A stretch of DNA of 64,000 nt, taken from assembly GCA_964001305.1 (NCBI GenBank), contig CAXFAI010000042.1, positions 130,866-194,865 of the forward strand. The letters are read 5' to 3'. The position numbers were made by a program, and so were the translations under genes. Source of the DNA: CAJXMH01 sp964001305. GTDB taxonomy: Bacteria; Bacteroidota; Bacteroidia; Flavobacteriales_E; Vicingaceae. The notes beneath the pieces were generated by a model that had not been told where the DNA came from, ran no database searches, and saw nothing but the letters and a program-made list of their open reading frames with translations. How positions within the stretch are numbered: the stretch's first letter is position 1; every line of letters starts with the position of its first letter. Shown piece by piece: positions 1 to 7,790 of this stretch.

Positions 1-991
1 CATTCATTTTACTGTTGTAAGATAGATCAAATGAATTGTTTAAAAATTCATTCCCTGTAAATTTATTTCCATAACAAGCACCTCTCACCTTTATCGCCCA
101 ACCATTTCCTTTAAAGGTATTTCCCGTATAATTTACTCGATTAGCTCCCTCTACACTTATAGCAATGGTATTATTGGTAAAAGTATTGTCTCGCACTTCT
201 AAGTCGTTGATTTCTTTAAGCAATAAGCCAAAGGAAGCGGTTCCCCAATTATCTTGAAAGGTATTATTTTTCATTTTGATGTACTTGGAAAACATCACCG
301 CTACTCCGGCGCCATTGTTCTGAAATACATTATCGGCGTATTCATCATGGTTAGAAAACATAAAATGCAAGCCATATCGAAGATTGTTCTTGCTCACATT
401 TCCATTTATAACGCTAGAGTCGGCAAATTCCAAATATATTCCATCTCTTACCCCTTCAACTTCATTGTTTAATATTTTAATATGCTTGCAGTACCATAGA
501 TGAATTCCGTTCCCGGAATTATACTCATCTTTTGCATCACCAATGATGCGGTTATTTGCAACCACTCCGTAGTCAGACTTTTCTAAATAAATACCAAAGA
601 ACAGCTTTTCTAACAGCATGTTTTTAATGCTGAAATGCTTGCTTTTAACTAAACGAATCGCGGCATAATCGGAGGTGTAACTAACACCAACATTAACAAT
701 TTTAAACCCCTTAACTGTAACCCGATCAGCCGCGATTCGAATAATTTCTCCTTGGTCTTCACCATCTATAGTCGGTTGTCCTATCCCTATAAGAGTTAGT
801 TGTTTTTCAATAATCAGATCATATTCTTTGTAAGTTCCGGACTTTACCCAAACGGTATCTCCGGCCTTTGCTTCAGCTATGCCGTCTTTTATACTTTCAA
901 TCAGACAGCCTTTACACACCTCTACCGCTTTTAATGCAGTAGTAAAGTGTATCAACATTATACAACAGATGATGGATAGAACTCGAAACAT
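1..991 (-). CDS. nosD: NosD-like copper-site maturation beta-helix protein (3' end outside window)
   Basis: The frame opens with ATG at 991 and stays open to the left edge, about 330 codons, so the C-terminus is missing. An N-terminal hydrophobic stretch looks like a Sec signal peptide, followed by a segment of type 'KAGDTVWVKSGTYKE' and then many short Asn/Gly-rich repeats (for example IIGDAKDEYNSGNGIHLW, NNTFQDNWG), the pattern of right-handed parallel beta-helix NosD/CASH proteins. NosD is periplasmic and works with the NosFY ABC transporter to mature the CuZ centre of NosZ. It lies 4 bp after the NosL/barrel fusion gene and is the last visible gene of the nos operon; nosF and nosY would be expected to the left. 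Family assignment is strong from sequence plus context. Confidence 0.9.
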   Translation of the reverse strand, partial: MFRVLSIICCIMLIHFTTALKAVEVCKGCLIESIKDGIAEAKAGDTVWVKSGTYKEYDLIIEKQLTLIGIGQPTIDGEDQGEIIRIAADRVTVKGFKIVNVGVSYTSDYAAIRLVKSKHFSIKNMLLEKLFFGIYLEKSDYGVVANNRIIGDAKDEYNSGNGIHLWYCKHIKILNNEVEGVRDGIYLEFADSSVINGNVSKNNLRYGLHFMFSNHDEYADNVFQNNGAGVAVMFSKYIKMKNNTFQDNWGTASFGLLLKEINDLEVRDNTFTNNTIAISVEGANRVNYTGNTFKGNGWAIKVRGACYGNKFTGNEFLNNSFDLSYNSKMN

Positions 992-995
992 TAGA

Positions 996-2423
996 TTAAA
1001 GCAAATTGTATTTTACTCCTAAATTAATCACCGGTCCTTGATTCATTTGAATTCCTGATAAATTCTGATAGACAGGATAACCGGCCTCCGCTCCTAACCT
1101 CATTTTTCTAAGCTTAGATTCTTGGGCAAAAGCGTAGTTCAGCCCGACAAAAGAGTGGATGCTTTCTCCACCGTAATTTTTCACATTTGCAGCCGGAATC
1201 ATCATGGGTTTCAACTCATCATCTTTCCCTTCTATTTGTCCTTCAGCTAATCCGTATAAACGTGCTGAAACACTCAAACTGCTGCTCACTAAATAAGCAC
1301 CCCAAACATTCAACTGCAATTGACTCCCCCACCTGTAGCCTTGATCATTCTCGCCACTTCTTGCCGTAGCCATTAATTGACAACCAGCTGATAATTGGTC
1401 TCCATGCATTTTGTAAGTACCACCCAATGAGTAATCAAAAGTTCCACTTCCCAATTGCATGCGATAAGGCAGTCGGGCGCTTTCCTTCATCGGAGTATCA
1501 TCACTTTCCTCAATACTTCCTAATGGTAAATTAAGTTTTGCATTTAAGTGAAAGCTTGTCTGTTCATTATTTACCAAACCATACATGGCGGCAATTTTTG
1601 CATCACCGAAACCACTTGAAGCAGTTTCAAAATCAGTTTGCATCACTTTGCTTTCCATCGTCATACCATTCATCATCATTCCACCCATTTTCATTTGAGC
1701 GGTTAAGTCCATTCTGTTTTGCATAAAACTCTGCATGTACATTAAGGTCAGTTTATTGCTTGGAGCATACATGACACCTAGCATATACATATCCATTTGC
1801 ATTTGCTGAGGAGCAACCATATAGTCCTTGTAAATTGCTTCGTCCTCTATGGTACTCTGTCCTGCTCTATTGCCCTGCATCAACATATTCATGTATCGAA
1901 AAGACACCATTAAGCCTCCTTTATGGTGTAAATGATCTCCCATTACGCCAAGGGGAGCGTGTGCATCTGCTCTGTTGTGATGATGGTGACCTGCATTCAG
2001 GCTTCCAAAATCAGAGTCTGCAAAACGGGCTTTCAACTCTTCCCAATTATAAACTTCACCTCCCTTCTTCTCTTTCATTTTTTGAGCAGCCTCTTTAGTT
2101 TTAAAGGCTGACAAATAAGCTCCCATGGGACTGGGTATTGCCTTACTTTTCAAATAAAAAGCTGATTCTGCCTCTACCATTTCACCATTGCTGTAATCAG
2201 CTACTTGCTTCTGAGATAAGTCCTTTTCATCGGTTTTTAAATAATTAACTAAGCACTCAATAGCATCAAAAGTCAGTTGCTTTCCATCTTCAATTGCGCT
2301 GGCCTTGTGCAATTCATCTTTAATAAGCATATTGCATCGTTTGCAATAATCTTTGGTTTGCGCTATTCCATTTATAGAATAAACCACTAGCAATAGCACA
2401 AATAATTTGTGAATTGTTTTCAT
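996..2423 (-). CDS. NosL-like domain fused to a Met/His-rich outer-membrane beta-barrel
   Basis: The 475-aa product has a Sec signal peptide (about residues 1-21, ending SINGIAQ), then a NosL-like domain with C-x2-C-x-M (YCKRCNML) and the FDAIECL motif also present in the neighbouring nosL. From about residue 145 it changes to a His cluster (AGHHHHNRADAHAPLG and GDHLHHKGG) and then an alternating, aromatic-rich region typical of an outer-membrane barrel, ending in an amphipathic strand (VINLGVKYNLL). The middle is extremely Met-rich (MQMDMYMLGVMY, MKMGGMMMNGMTM). Met and His runs are classic Cu(I)/Cu(II) ligands, so a role in copper passage or storage for NosZ is likely but inferred. The barrel resembles the metal-associated 'transporter' barrels seen in Bacteroidota; the fusion to NosL is the notable feature. 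It lies 46 bp downstream of nosL in the same operon. Confidence 0.75.
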   Translation of the reverse strand: MKTIHKLFVLLLVVYSINGIAQTKDYCKRCNMLIKDELHKASAIEDGKQLTFDAIECLVNYLKTDEKDLSQKQVADYSNGEMVEAESAFYLKSKAIPSPMGAYLSAFKTKEAAQKMKEKKGGEVYNWEELKARFADSDFGSLNAGHHHHNRADAHAPLGVMGDHLHHKGGLMVSFRYMNMLMQGNRAGQSTIEDEAIYKDYMVAPQQMQMDMYMLGVMYAPSNKLTLMYMQSFMQNRMDLTAQMKMGGMMMNGMTMESKVMQTDFETASSGFGDAKIAAMYGLVNNEQTSFHLNAKLNLPLGSIEESDDTPMKESARLPYRMQLGSGTFDYSLGGTYKMHGDQLSAGCQLMATARSGENDQGYRWGSQLQLNVWGAYLVSSSLSVSARLYGLAEGQIEGKDDELKPMMIPAANVKNYGGESIHSFVGLNYAFAQESKLRKMRLGAEAGYPVYQNLSGIQMNQGPVINLGVKYNLL

Positions 2424-2469
2424 AACATTTATAGTTTTTTTTTAGAACTTAGATAAGCTTGATAAGCAC

Positions 2470-2910
2470 TTATTGAAACTTTTCCGCGATTTCAGTGTAA
2501 GTGTAAGTTTTACCTCCTTTATCAGATTTTATTTCTTCGATCTTTTGCTTGGTTTTAAAAGTTGTAAGAAAAGCTCCCATCGGACTGGGCAGTTGTTCGC
2601 TAATTAGAAAGTGTGCTTTTTTCATCTCAGTCAATTCACCGGGGGCTTCATAGTAATTTGACAAGAATAAATATCCTTCTGTGCTTTCTAAATCATTTTT
2701 ATAATTCAACAAGCATTCTACTGCATCAAACTTGAAAACTTTTCCTTTATCAGTAACGATCTCAGCACCATGAACCTTATCTACAATCGTCATTCTACAA
2801 AAGTGGCAAGCGTCGGTTCCATACTCAATAGGTTTAGGTTCTTGACTACAAGCCATTAACAAGCAAACACTTAAAAGCATAAAAAATCCAATTTGAACCT
2901 GATTCTTCAT
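2470..2910 (-). CDS. nosL: NosL copper-chaperone lipoprotein
   Basis: NosL is an outer-membrane-anchored Cu(I) lipoprotein that supplies copper to NosZ. The 146-aa product starting MKNQVQ has a lipobox ending LLMAC (lipidated Cys about residue 20), the motif ACHFCRM and the downstream FDAVECLLNY, matching NosL. A longer reading starting at 2946 would run 35 bp into the upstream gene and bury the signal peptide. The ATG at 2910, 1 bp after the upstream stop, gives a textbook lipoprotein signal and is preferred. Paralogous to the N-terminal domain of the next gene, so this operon carries two NosL domains. Confidence 0.9.
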   Translation of the reverse strand: MKNQVQIGFFMLLSVCLLMACSQEPKPIEYGTDACHFCRMTIVDKVHGAEIVTDKGKVFKFDAVECLLNYKNDLESTEGYLFLSNYYEAPGELTEMKKAHFLISEQLPSPMGAFLTTFKTKQKIEEIKSDKGGKTYTYTEIAEKFQ

Positions 2911-2911
2911 T

Positions 2912-3526
2912 TTAATTTCTTGTTTTAACAGCCTTTTTACCGACAAAAAATGCAGTTACTGTGAGCATCATTCCAACCCAAAGCAGTATTCCTCCTAGTT
3001 TCGGATAGGAATAAGCGTCGAAGTTGAGCAGCTTTTTATGCCCTATCAAAGGTGGATTATACTTCATAGGTGTACCATCTGGATTCACCAATTTCATAAT
3101 AGCATTTGGATCTAAATCAGTTCCATACTCTATTAACCACTGACTAAAGTCGTAAACTCCTAAGACTCCGAGAATACTCATGAGTATAAACCAAATGAGA
3201 AAATAATTTGGTGTAAGTTTTTTTAAATAGCCTAAAACTCCAATCAACACCCCTAGAATAGACATACTCAAGGTAACAATTGGAAAAACGGTAAACTCCC
3301 ACATCTCATCTGGTTTTGGGAGTGTTTTCATGCCTATATAGTGATTTAAACCATCAATGTTTTGAATGTCAAACTCATTTTCACCTTCCAATCCCGTAAT
3401 ATAAATATCAATTCCAAGTGGCTCGGGATATTGAGGTGCTCCTAACTGTATATTCCACATCGGGAAAGCGAACAGACTTAGAAGGCATAAAGAGCCTATT
3501 ATCATGATTATACTTGCCTTCTTCAT
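2912..3526 (-). CDS. nos-cluster integral membrane protein, function unknown
   Basis: This 204-aa protein has an N-terminal hydrophobic anchor (about 5-24), a roughly 60-residue extracytoplasmic segment, two closely spaced membrane helices (about 80-125), a second soluble loop rich in Asp and Pro, and a last helix (about 178-198) with a basic tail. No catalytic motif is recognisable. Similar unnamed membrane proteins sit between nosZ and nosL in Bacteroidota clade II nos clusters (recalled). It is separated from nosZ by a hairpin and is followed directly by nosL. A role in NosZ maturation or electron supply is inference from position only. Confidence 0.7.
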   Translation of the reverse strand: MKKASIIMIIGSLCLLSLFAFPMWNIQLGAPQYPEPLGIDIYITGLEGENEFDIQNIDGLNHYIGMKTLPKPDEMWEFTVFPIVTLSMSILGVLIGVLGYLKKLTPNYFLIWFILMSILGVLGVYDFSQWLIEYGTDLDPNAIMKLVNPDGTPMKYNPPLIGHKKLLNFDAYSYPKLGGILLWVGMMLTVTAFFVGKKAVKTRN

Positions 3527-3555
3527 TATTGTCTTCTTTAAATTTAAAAAGGATT

Positions 3556-3584
3556 AAAAAGTTGGGAGGCCTGCCCCTCCCAAC
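3556..3584 (-). terminator. Hairpin with T-run between nosZ and downstream nos genes
   Basis: A 9-bp perfect stem (GTTGGGAGG/CCTCCCAAC) with a 6-nt loop is followed on the minus strand by TTTTTAATCC. It lies in the 74-bp gap after the nosZ stop. As downstream nos genes have no obvious promoter of their own here, it probably acts as a partial terminator or 3' mRNA stabiliser giving more nosZ than accessory transcript (inference). Confidence 0.65.
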
Positions 3585-3600
3585 CACTAACAACTGTCAA

Positions 3601-5556
3601 CTAATCCCCTAATGACCAACTAAGCTCAAGGTCAGAGTCAGCAGGAGATACTCTTATATATCCTTGCATTTCTTGATGTAGTGCAGAACAGAAGTCTGTA
3701 CAATAGAATGGGTATACACCAATTTTCTTAGGCTCCCATAAACTTGATTTTGTTTGTCCCGGCATAACCAATAGTTCAGCATTATTTTGTCCCATCATAG
3801 CAAACCCATGAGGTACATCAAAGTCTTGTTCATGATTGGTTACATGGAAATACACCTTATCACCAAGTTTTATTCCTTCAATATTATCCGGAGTAAAGTG
3901 ACTTCTAATGGTAGATAGATAGACATGCACTTCTTTTCCATCTCTTTCTACTCTAGCTTCAGATGGATCATTTATTGCGTACGGATGTTCGTTCTCATCA
4001 ATACGATAGATCTTTTTAGAATTCTCTCTTAGCAGATCTGCCGGGCAACCTGCAGCATAGTGAGGCTCTCCATGTGTAGGGAAGTCAGATAAAAGCTCCA
4101 TCTTTTCTCCTGAGATATCATACAGTTGAGCAGAGTGCTCCATTTCCGGTCCGGTTGGTAAATAACGATCTTTGGTAATTTTATTCAAGGCAACCATATA
4201 TTTACCAAATGGCTCTCTTGAGTTACCCCCTGGAATCATCAAGTGACCTACAGAATAGTAACATGGTTTACGGTCAATTACTTCCCAAGTACCCAACTTC
4301 CATTTCACCACCTCAGAAGAGATAAAGAAAGTTGTATAGGCATTTCCTTTTCCATCGAACTCAGTATGCAATGGTCCTAAACCACCACTTTTTACCGTTC
4401 CTGCCATTACGTCTTCAAAATTCAATATTGGAATACCATAGGCCTCCCCATCAAACTTCTCTGCTTCAATGGCTGCAATCATATTATCAAATGAATGTAC
4501 CGTTACATCAGCAGATAATTTGCCATTTCCAATTATATACTGACCCGTTGGATCAACATCACAACCATGAGGTGATTTAGGAGTTGGCAATAAATAAATT
4601 GCGCCTGGAACATCAGCAGGATTTAAGGTAATCACTTCCTTTTTAATTTCAGAAGTCGCGGTATGCGTTTTCTCATTGTAAATATTGTGAGCATATTCCA
4701 CCGGCATTTTGGTACCGCCGCCATTTTCTACATATTCCTCAATTTTTTTCCAGTTTACAGCAGCAATAAAATCCTTATCATTTTGAGAAGCATTAACTTC
4801 TTGCAAAGTATGCGCTTCTTCAGTGTTGTATGTGGTAAAGAAGAACCATCCGTGAGATTTATTTCTACCTGGATGTGATAGATCATAATTAAAACCTGGC
4901 ATAATCAACTGGAACTTAATATCCATGTGTCCATGTTCAGGGTCAACAGATATAAAAGATACTGAGCCTTTAAAGTTTCCTTTGTATTCACTAATCGGAA
5001 TATCTCTCTGAGGAATGGGCACTGAGAACCTTGTTCCTGCAACCACATACTCTGTGTTTTCGGTAACAAAAGAAGAACTGTGATTACCCGCACTATTAGG
5101 CACTTCAATAATCTCTTCTGTTTCGAAAGTTTCTAAACTAATTCTGGCAATTCTTGGTGTATTATTTCCGTTGATGAATAACCATCTTCCGTCTAACTCT
5201 CCCTTTGTTTGAGAAATATCTGGGTGGTGAGCATCATCCCATGGCACAAAACCAAAAGAGGTATTCAGCATGGGTTTAGTTTCTTCAGAATAACCATAAC
5301 CAGAAGTTGGGAATTGTGAAAAAACCGGTATCTCTTTAAATAATCTTCCTGAAGGCAATCCGTATACGGTAACATTACCACTATATCCTCCTGACATGAA
5401 GGCATAATAGTCATCTTGCTCGCCTGGGGCTACATAAACTTTTTCTGCCGCTCCTGAGGTTAATGCACCTGAGCTTTCTTTTTTGTTTTTCTGGTTGCCG
5501 CAACTAGCAAACAGCAAAGCTGCAACTCCTAACAATCCTAATTTTAACTTTTTCAT
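3601..5556 (-). CDS. nosZ: Nitrous-oxide reductase, clade II, lipoprotein type
   Basis: NosZ reduces N2O to N2 using a tetranuclear CuZ and a binuclear CuA centre. The 651-aa sequence shows the CuZ-region DDAHHPD motif (His 110 and 111) in the N-terminal seven-bladed propeller and GCDVDP further on. The C-terminal cupredoxin has the CuA signature C-x3-C-x3-H-x2-M (Cys 619, Cys 623, His 627, Met 630). The N-terminus is a Sec/lipoprotein signal (LLFASC, Cys 19) with no twin-arginine motif, typical of clade II (atypical) NosZ; anchoring by lipid is inferred from the lipobox. Preceded by fasciclin and cytochrome c lipoprotein genes, followed by accessory genes. No other denitrification gene is in the window. 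Confidence 0.97.
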   Translation of the reverse strand: MKKLKLGLLGVAALLFASCGNQKNKKESSGALTSGAAEKVYVAPGEQDDYYAFMSGGYSGNVTVYGLPSGRLFKEIPVFSQFPTSGYGYSEETKPMLNTSFGFVPWDDAHHPDISQTKGELDGRWLFINGNNTPRIARISLETFETEEIIEVPNSAGNHSSSFVTENTEYVVAGTRFSVPIPQRDIPISEYKGNFKGSVSFISVDPEHGHMDIKFQLIMPGFNYDLSHPGRNKSHGWFFFTTYNTEEAHTLQEVNASQNDKDFIAAVNWKKIEEYVENGGGTKMPVEYAHNIYNEKTHTATSEIKKEVITLNPADVPGAIYLLPTPKSPHGCDVDPTGQYIIGNGKLSADVTVHSFDNMIAAIEAEKFDGEAYGIPILNFEDVMAGTVKSGGLGPLHTEFDGKGNAYTTFFISSEVVKWKLGTWEVIDRKPCYYSVGHLMIPGGNSREPFGKYMVALNKITKDRYLPTGPEMEHSAQLYDISGEKMELLSDFPTHGEPHYAAGCPADLLRENSKKIYRIDENEHPYAINDPSEARVERDGKEVHVYLSTIRSHFTPDNIEGIKLGDKVYFHVTNHEQDFDVPHGFAMMGQNNAELLVMPGQTKSSLWEPKKIGVYPFYCTDFCSALHQEMQGYIRVSPADSDLELSWSLGD

Positions 5557-5589
5557 TGTATTTTTTTTATAAAGTTGTTAATTCAATTA

Positions 5590-6153
5590 CTATTTAGGCA
5601 GCATTACTTTATCTACCACATGTATTATCCCATTACTGGCTTCTACAGTTCCAATTATTTTTGCTCCGCCAACGTAAACATCATCCCCTTTTACTTCTAC
5701 TTTAACGTTTTGGTCATTTGCTTGACCCAGCTTTTTAAAGTTTTTCAAAAACTCTTTGTCGTACTTTCCCGGAGTAACATGAAACTTCAATATACCGGCT
5801 AACTTCTCTTTGTTTTCCGGTTTTAGAAGATCTTCTACCGTACCTTCAGGTAGTGCCTCAAAAGCTTGATTGTTTGGGGCAAATACCATTAAAGGACCGG
5901 CATTTACTAATACATTCTCTAAGTCTGCTGCCTTTACTGCTGCCACAAGAGTTGAGTAATCTTCAGACTTCATGGCTATTTGAAGTACATTAGGATTGGA
6001 TACGTCATCCTCAACAAAGGCCTGACCTTCTGTTTTGGCAACAGAGGTTGAAGCATCATTTTCAATTTTTTCTTCTTTTGGGGATCCGGTATTACAAGCC
6101 CCTAAAAAGAGTAAGACAAAGGCGAAAACACTGACTTTATGAATCCTTTTCAT
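5590..6153 (-). CDS. Fasciclin (FAS1) domain lipoprotein
   Basis: A 187-aa lipoprotein: signal peptide ending FLGAC (Cys 20), an acidic linker, then one FAS1 domain from about residue 55 to the end, with the typical VFAPNNQAFEAL and FHVTPGKY segments and a terminal IIHVVDKVMLP. FAS1 domains mediate adhesion or protein contacts. It is located between the cytochrome c gene and nosZ, 31 and 33 bp from each neighbour, so it is surely co-transcribed with them. A role holding NosZ or the cytochrome at the membrane is a guess; the gene is not a classical nos gene. Confidence 0.88.
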   Translation of the reverse strand: MKRIHKVSVFAFVLLFLGACNTGSPKEEKIENDASTSVAKTEGQAFVEDDVSNPNVLQIAMKSEDYSTLVAAVKAADLENVLVNAGPLMVFAPNNQAFEALPEGTVEDLLKPENKEKLAGILKFHVTPGKYDKEFLKNFKKLGQANDQNVKVEVKGDDVYVGGAKIIGTVEASNGIIHVVDKVMLPK

Positions 6154-6184
6154 GGTAGTATGATTTAGTTATTAATAATCTTAA

Positions 6185-6694
6185 TTAAGATTCATCTTTT
6201 AAGGTTCTGAAGTACTCTAGAATGTCTCTAGCTTGTTCACGAGTTAAGTTTTGGTTAGCCATTGCAGCTCCATTAAACTCAACTAACAAGTCTTTAGCAC
6301 ATCGATCTTTTTCCACCATCTCCTGCGGATTTAAAATCATATTCATAATCCATTCCGGACTTCTTCTCTTCATAATTCCTTTTGGAGAAGGACCAATGAA
6401 ACGCTTATCTACTTTGTGACAAGCCGTACAGTTGGTTTTAAATAGCTCCCTTCCTCTGGTCACCATTTCTTCATCAATCTGGGCGCTGAGTTCTACATTT
6501 TTTACAGGACCGACCCCCTTATTATCAAGAGTGATACGTTCAGATGCCGGAACTTTAGATTCTTCAGCAACTTTTTTCTCAAATTCTGCTTTTCTTTTTA
6601 ACCGGGCCTCTTCCTGTTCGCTGTTTCCGCCACAGGCAGTTAAGCCGGCTATTGCGATTGTTATTGCTAATACTGTTTTAACTAAATTTTTCAT
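6185..6694 (-). CDS. Monohaem cytochrome c lipoprotein, probable NosZ electron donor
   Basis: The 169-aa product has a lipobox (LTACG, Cys 21), a charged coiled linker (about 27-50), and a class I cytochrome c fold: haem site C89-T-A-C92-H93 and probable axial Met145 in NGAAMANQN, ending in an amphipathic helix (ARDILEYFRTL). It is the promoter-proximal gene of the nos operon. Clade II nos clusters commonly carry such c-type cytochromes to pass electrons from the quinol pool to CuA (established for the group). The start is the first ATG after the TAnnTTTG box. Confidence 0.93.
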   Translation of the reverse strand: MKNLVKTVLAITIAIAGLTACGGNSEQEEARLKRKAEFEKKVAEESKVPASERITLDNKGVGPVKNVELSAQIDEEMVTRGRELFKTNCTACHKVDKRFIGPSPKGIMKRRSPEWIMNMILNPQEMVEKDRCAKDLLVEFNGAAMANQNLTREQARDILEYFRTLKDES

Positions 6695-6715
6695 GGTTTA
6701 TATAGTTTTATAGGA

Positions 6716-6723
6716 CAAATGTA
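6716..6723 (-). promoter_or_regulatory. -7 box (TACATTTG) of the nos operon
   Basis: Read on the minus strand this is TACATTTG, a full match to the Bacteroidota -7 consensus TAnnTTTG, 21 nt before the cytochrome c ATG. It places transcription start near 6710. Confidence 0.7.
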
Positions 6724-6746
6724 AAATGTGAACAAAGCTTAAAAAA

Positions 6747-6758
6747 TGATAATTATCA
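6747..6758 (-). promoter_or_regulatory. FNR/CRP-family operator palindrome for the nos operon
   Basis: TGATAATTATCA is a perfect 12-bp palindrome containing the FNR/DNR-type core TGAT-N4-ATCA. Its centre is 33 bp upstream of the centre of the -7 box, i.e. close to -42 from the predicted start, the class II activator position for CRP/FNR proteins. The regulator is not in the window. Anaerobic or nitric-oxide induction of nos genes by this family is well known; its application here is inference. Confidence 0.65.
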
Positions 6759-6862
6759 CATTTAAGATATTTAGGTCTTTTTTTCTTCTAATAAAGGGAT
6801 TTAGAAAGCCAAATCCAAACAATTCTCTAAACTTTTACTTCGCTAAGTTGTCATTTAGAAGA

Positions 6863-6870
6863 TAATTTTG
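6863..6870 (+). promoter_or_regulatory. -7 box (TAATTTTG) of the HDAC-like gene
   Basis: Full match to TAnnTTTG, 17 nt before the ATG. No clear -33 TTTG at the usual spacing. Confidence 0.5.
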
Positions 6871-6887
6871 CTGCTATAATTAATCAG

Positions 6888-7790
6888 ATGATCAAAATCG
6901 CTTGGGCTCCTATTTACGTTCATCCATTACCCAAAAACCATCGTTTTCCGATGGAAAAGTATGAACTACTGCCCTTGCAATTAAAACATGAAGGAACTTT
7001 CGAGGGAGAAAACTTCTTTCCTCCTAACCCAGTTGATAAAGCTGATATTCTTGCCGTTCACGATGAGAAATATTGGCAACGTTTATCCAATTTAGAGCTA
7101 AATCGGAAAGAGCAACTTAGCTCAGGCTTTCCACACTCAAAAGAATTGATTGAGCGGGAATTAGTCATTACAGGGGGTTCCATTCAAGCCTCAAAGTTTG
7201 CCCTTGAAAATGGAGTAGCGTTTAACATTGCAGGTGGCACACATCATGCTTACGCTGATCGAGCTGAAGGTTTTTGCTTACTAAATGACATTGCGATTTC
7301 TTCCTCCTATTTATTGAGAAATAAACTAGCCGAAAAGATTTTAGTCGTCGATCTTGATGTACACCAAGGTAATGGCACTGCTAAGATTTTTGAAAATGAA
7401 AGTCGAGTTTTCACTTTCAGTATGCATGGCGACCATAACTATCCTTTGAAAAAAGAGAAATCTGATTTGGATGCTCCACTGGATGACCAAACCAATGATG
7501 AGACTTACTTGCAAAAACTAAAGCAATATATCCCGACTCTGATTGACGAACAAAAACCGGATTTCATTTTCTTTCAATCAGGAGTTGATATTCTATCTAC
7601 AGATAAATTAGGAAGAATGGCAGTCTCAATTGAGGGTTGCAAAGAAAGAGACCGCTTGGTTTTACAAGCGGCCTACGACCATCAAATTCCATTAATGGCA
7701 TGCATGGGCGAAGGTTACTCTCCTGAAATTAAACACATTGTAGATGCCCATGCTAATACATACCGTTTGGCCAAAGAGATTTGGGCTTAA
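6888..7790 (+). CDS. Histone-deacetylase-superfamily protein (class IV-like)
   Basis: A 300-aa zinc-dependent deacylase fold. Visible motifs are GGTHHA (His119/His120, the catalytic His pair), VVDLDVHQGNGT (zinc ligands Asp157 and His159), FSMHGDHNYP, and FFQSGVDIL (third zinc Asp), the set expected of an active enzyme. The short length without extensions resembles bacterial class IV/HDAC11-like members. Natural substrates of bacterial members include acetylated polyamines, small acyl amides or protein acyl-lysine; which one applies cannot be seen. Monocistronic; its stop shares TTAA with the convergent dehydrogenase gene. Confidence 0.9.
   Translation: MIKIAWAPIYVHPLPKNHRFPMEKYELLPLQLKHEGTFEGENFFPPNPVDKADILAVHDEKYWQRLSNLELNRKEQLSSGFPHSKELIERELVITGGSIQASKFALENGVAFNIAGGTHHAYADRAEGFCLLNDIAISSSYLLRNKLAEKILVVDLDVHQGNGTAKIFENESRVFTFSMHGDHNYPLKKEKSDLDAPLDDQTNDETYLQKLKQYIPTLIDEQKPDFIFFQSGVDILSTDKLGRMAVSIEGCKERDRLVLQAAYDHQIPLMACMGEGYSPEIKHIVDAHANTYRLAKEIWA

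Noticed and set aside
254..472. Plus-strand open frame of 72 codons
   Set aside because: It is antisense to the beta-helix repeats of nosD and has no promoter box or family resemblance.
7787..7790. TTAA junctions as transposon target duplications
   Set aside because: No terminal repeats or transposase nearby; the tetranucleotide is explained by shared stop codons.
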